Part shown: positions 12,681 through 15,285 of the stretch, piece after piece
Layout of the letters: each line of letters opens with the position of its first letter
How positions within the stretch are numbered: the stretch's first letter is position 1
NCBI GenBank assembly: GCA_947481985.1
Contig: CANKIK010000113.1
Coordinates: forward strand, 1 to 15,285
Direction: 5' to 3'
DNA: 15,285 nucleotides
From: QWOP01 sp003669605
GTDB lineage: Bacteria; Planctomycetota; Planctomycetia; Pirellulales; UBA1268
Position numbers and translations under genes: made by a program
Notes under the pieces: model-generated
The model's database searches: none
Told to the model about the DNA's origin: nothing
What the model saw: only the letters and a program-made list of their open reading frames with translations

Positions 12681-14969
12681 ATGGGCTTCGCCAGTCGCCG
12701 CCAGCGGTCGCAACGGTTCCCCCAGACAGCCATGGCAGCCATGGCAGCCATGGTCGCCATGCTTGGCATGCCTCTGGTGGTCTGCCTGATGGGCTCCATG
12801 GTGACCGCAGCGGCTCCGGAAGCCCCTGCTGACCGCCCGGTGAGTTTCGTCGACGACGTCGTCCCCTTCCTCACCAAAGCGGGCTGCAACATGGGTGCCT
12901 GCCATGCCAAGGCGGGCTCCGGTCAAAATGGCTTTCAGCTCTCGCTGCTGGGATTCCAGCCCGAGGAGGATTTCGAACACCTCACCAAGGAGGCCCGTGG
13001 CCGACGGCTCTCCACTGCCGCACCAGAGCAGAGCCTGCTGCTCCTCAAAGCCACTGCAGAGGTTCCCCACGGCGGCGGCCAGCGAATGGCCCCCGGCTCG
13101 GAGGGCTACGAGACGATCCTCCGCTGGATCCGCGAGGGAGCCGGCCCTGGTCCGACCGACCGGCCGGCGCTGGCCTCCGTGGTCGTTGAACCGGCCACCT
13201 GCACACTTCCCGCCGGCAGCACCCAGCCCCTCCGCGCCATCGCCCGTTACGCCGATGGCAGCCAGCGCGATGTGACGGCGCTTGCGCTCTTCGAGTCCAA
13301 CGACCGGGCCCGCGCGGAGGTCGATGCGGCCGGAATGGTGCACCTCGGCGAGATCCCCGGCGGGGTCGCAGTGATGGTCCGTTTCCAAGGGAATGTGGCG
13401 GTGGCGACGATCACGATTCCCCGCGGCGCACCCCTCCGCGATCTTCCCGAACCGCGAAACTTTATCGACACACTCGTCTTTGAGCGCTGCCGCGAGGTGG
13501 GAGTGCCACTCTCCGCGGAGTGCGACGACGCCACCTTCCAGCGCCGCGTGACGCTCGACATCACCGGTGGTATTCCCACTGCCGATGCAGCGGCCGAGTT
13601 TCTCACCAACGCCAGCCCAGACAAGCGCGACCGGCTCATCGAATCGTTGCTGGCCAGTTCCGCCTACGCCGATTGGTTTGCCAACAAGTGGACGGCACTG
13701 CTCAAGAACCGGCGTGACGACGCCAGCGACACCGTCTCCAACTTCGCCTTCCATTCCTGGATCCGTGATGGGTTGCTCGCCAACAAGCCCTACGACCGGT
13801 TCGTCCGCGAATTACTGGCTGCCACCGGCACGATCGTCGAGAACCCGCCGGTAGCCTGGTACAAGCGGGTCAAGGAACCGAAGGAGCAGTTGGAGGATGT
13901 GGCGCAACTCTTTCTCGGCGTCCGCATCCAGTGCGCCCAGTGCCACCACCATCCTTTCGAGCGTTGGAGCCAGGACGATTACCACGGACTGGCTGCCTAT
14001 TTCAGCCAAGTCGGCAGGCGCCCAACATCGACGCGCGGCGAAGACCTGATCTTCCACAAGCGCGGGGTGGCCGCCTTCACCAACCCCAAGTCGGGAGCGC
14101 GCATCACGCCCTCGGCCCTGGGGACTCCCGAGCCCACCATCCCCGCCGACGAAGACCCCCGACTCCGGCTGGCCGATTGGCTCGTTCGCGCCGACAACCC
14201 GTTCTTCGCAAGGGCCCTGGTCAACCGCTACTGGAAGCATTTCCTTGGCCGGGGCCTGATCGAGCCAGAGGACGATCTCCGCGATACCAACCCCCCCACC
14301 AATCCCTTGCTCCTCGACGCCTTGGCTGATCACTTTCGGGCGTCGAAATTCGATCTCAAGGATTTGGTGCGGACGATCTGCCGTTCGCGGGTCTACCAGT
14401 TGAGCGCCGTCCCCACGCCCGACAACGCCTCCGATCTGCAGAACTTCTCCCACTTCCTTCCGCGGCGGTTGCCGGCAGAGGTGCTCCTCGACTCGATCGA
14501 CAAGGTGACCGGCTCGACCACCACCTTCGCCAATCTTCCTGCTGGGACGCGGGCGATCGCCCTGCCCGACACCAGTTACAACCGCTCCTCCCCCTTTCTC
14601 CAGGTGTTCGGTCGCCCCGACGGGCAGAGTGTCTGCGAATGTGAGCGTGTCCAGTCGTCGAGCCTCTCCCAGAGCCTCCATCTGCTCTCCGCGGCCGACA
14701 TCAAGGGGAAGCTTGCTGCCGACGCCGGCCGTGCCGACCGGCTCTCCAAGGAGGAGCGCCCCGATCCCGACAAGGTCCGCGAGCTGTTCCTCGCCGCCTT
14801 CGCCCGCGAGCCTTCGGCCGACGAGATGGTGCAGGCCTGTGGCGTGATCGCCGAAGCCCGTCTGGGGGCCGATGGCCAGCCGCTCCCAGACCAGCAGGCC
14901 CGCCGGGAAAACCTTGAGGATCTGCTCTGGGCGCTGCTCAATTCCAAAGAGTTTCTCTTCAATCACTAG
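12681..14969 (+). CDS. Planctomycete cytochrome-like DUF1549/DUF1553 protein (762 aa)
   Basis: The start at 12681 has AAGGGAGA about five bases upstream and opens a Met/Ala-rich signal sequence (about 12-45); the 82-residue longer frame from 12435 is not protein-like. Next is a CNMGACHAK motif (C69, C74, H75) in a cytochrome-c-like module, then a bacterial Ig-like (BIG2) domain (about 165-247: SVVVEPATCTLPAGSTQPLR ... VATITIP). DUF1549 follows (about 258-445), with CAQCHHHPFERW (418-429), a CxxCH motif that could ligate heme or metal. DUF1553 (about 475-760) begins with DPRLRLADWLVRADNPFFAR and ends LLWALLNSKEFLFNH. Members of this family are exported proteins abundant in planctomycetes, usually next to DUF1501 or PPC genes; their role is not established. 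It probably heads an operon with the gene at 15081. Confidence 0.92.
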   Translation: MGFASRRQRSQRFPQTAMAAMAAMVAMLGMPLVVCLMGSMVTAAAPEAPADRPVSFVDDVVPFLTKAGCNMGACHAKAGSGQNGFQLSLLGFQPEEDFEHLTKEARGRRLSTAAPEQSLLLLKATAEVPHGGGQRMAPGSEGYETILRWIREGAGPGPTDRPALASVVVEPATCTLPAGSTQPLRAIARYADGSQRDVTALALFESNDRARAEVDAAGMVHLGEIPGGVAVMVRFQGNVAVATITIPRGAPLRDLPEPRNFIDTLVFERCREVGVPLSAECDDATFQRRVTLDITGGIPTADAAAEFLTNASPDKRDRLIESLLASSAYADWFANKWTALLKNRRDDASDTVSNFAFHSWIRDGLLANKPYDRFVRELLAATGTIVENPPVAWYKRVKEPKEQLEDVAQLFLGVRIQCAQCHHHPFERWSQDDYHGLAAYFSQVGRRPTSTRGEDLIFHKRGVAAFTNPKSGARITPSALGTPEPTIPADEDPRLRLADWLVRADNPFFARALVNRYWKHFLGRGLIEPEDDLRDTNPPTNPLLLDALADHFRASKFDLKDLVRTICRSRVYQLSAVPTPDNASDLQNFSHFLPRRLPAEVLLDSIDKVTGSTTTFANLPAGTRAIALPDTSYNRSSPFLQVFGRPDGQSVCECERVQSSSLSQSLHLLSAADIKGKLAADAGRADRLSKEERPDPDKVRELFLAAFAREPSADEMVQACGVIAEARLGADGQPLPDQQARRENLEDLLWALLNSKEFLFNH
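12728..12763 (+). repeat. In-frame 9-bp repeat inside a signal-peptide coding region
   Basis: AGCCATGGC occurs at 12728-12736 and 12737-12745, then AGCCATGGT (12746-12754) and a degenerate CGCCATGCT (12755-12763). The unit length is a multiple of three, so it encodes repeated Ala-Met-Ala in the export signal of the DUF1549/DUF1553 protein. Slippage here would change signal length without breaking the frame. Confidence 0.7.
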
Positions 14970-15080
14970 CTCGCACCAACTCGGAATCACTCCCGCGAAA
15001 TCACTGAGTCTGGAATCACCCTGTCGGTCGACAACCAGCCAGTTTGAGCGGCGCTTTCATGGCTGACAACGGAGCCCACG

Positions 15081-15285
15081 ATGCCTTCCATCCTGTCCGT
15101 CCCACGGTTTCGTGACGCAGCCCCCGGCGCCCGAATACTCTGCGCGCTCGGCCTGCTCCTCGCCCAACTGTGCCTCGCTCCGCAGCCTGTTGCGGCCCAG
15201 TCAGTCGCCCTGCCACTGCCGCGACTGCTGACGCTCACCCCTGCCGGTTTCCAGCGATCTGTCGCCGGCAGCGAGCCGACCACGA
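15081..15285 (+). CDS. N-terminus of a secreted protein, probably PPC (pre-peptidase) domain type; cut by the window edge
   Basis: An open frame runs from the ATG at 15081 to the window end without a stop. The first 68 codons give a signal peptide (ILCALGLLLAQLCLAPQPVA, residues 19-38, with cleavage probably after VAA). This is followed by LPLPRLLTLTPAGFQRSVAG, a motif that in planctomycetes often opens large secreted PPC-domain proteins (LPPPRLxTxxPAGAQRGxxVEV). GGAG lies about seven bases before the ATG. It is 111 bp after the DUF1549/DUF1553 stop on the same strand, the arrangement usual for that pair. The product is inferred only from its N-terminus. Confidence 0.65.
   Translation, partial: MPSILSVPRFRDAAPGARILCALGLLLAQLCLAPQPVAAQSVALPLPRLLTLTPAGFQRSVAGSEPTT

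Noticed and set aside
12558..14990. Two long minus-strand ORFs (398 and 392 codons) opposite the DUF1549/DUF1553 gene
   Set aside because: They run antisense through a well-supported gene and show no recognisable motif.
1..15285. CRISPR array, tRNA, rRNA or riboswitch
   Set aside because: No regularly spaced repeats of suitable length, and no tRNA- or rRNA-like conserved segments were found on reading both strands; a covariance-model search was not possible.

Overview
The window is GC-rich bacterial DNA that reads as a member of the Planctomycetota, probably a Pirellulales-like lineage. The evidence is a DUF1549/DUF1553 'planctomycete cytochrome-like' protein, a protein with two TIGR03000-type repeats, a 28-residue lysine-rich small protein of a kind I associate with this phylum, and a PPC-type secreted protein starting at the right edge. 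Shine-Dalgarno sites are strong before some genes and absent before others. No rRNA, tRNA, CRISPR array or intact mobile element was seen.

Layout. 1-1095: a minus-strand run of three small genes (101, 59 and 52 aa), each with its own good Shine-Dalgarno site. The first resembles the DNA-binding N-terminus of a tyrosine recombinase with no catalytic domain. Two perfect inverted repeats precede the run; a 19-bp direct repeat and a hairpin lie at its end. 1096-2750: a histone-deacetylase/acetylpolyamine-amidohydrolase-family enzyme, a possible 31-codon ORF, a 108-aa hypothetical protein, and a convergent small membrane protein. 2751-4378: a 15-bp tandem repeat, a Tat-type exported NHL beta-propeller that closely resembles peptidyl-alpha-hydroxyglycine alpha-amidating lyase, then a gap with a decayed IS3-type transposase fragment. 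4379-6821: a minus-strand GYF_2 plus PH-like protein, a gap with a possible PAP2/haloperoxidase tail fragment, and a secreted alpha/beta-hydrolase.

6822-9434 is minus-strand: three 16-bp tandem repeats next to a CHAD-domain gene, the 28-aa lysine-rich gene (too short for usual ORF callers), and the secreted TIGR03000 protein with a Cys/His/Gly/Ser-rich linker. 9612-11778 is a tight two-gene plus-strand unit: a 126-aa hypothetical protein and a secreted glycoside-hydrolase-like propeller protein. A convergent zinc-ribbon protein (11808-12398) follows. It is divergent from the large DUF1549/DUF1553 gene (12681-14969) and the truncated PPC-type gene (15081 to the edge), which form the usual planctomycete tandem.

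Functionally this is mostly a collection of exported or envelope proteins (lyase-like propeller, esterase, glycosidase-like protein, cytochrome-like protein) plus small uncharacterised genes, not one pathway. The parts most worth following up are the recombinase-arm small-gene run with its palindromes, the PAL-like protein with an apparently complete active site and no partner monooxygenase in view, and the 28-aa basic protein. Long ORFs opposite the main genes are treated as GC-driven shadows.
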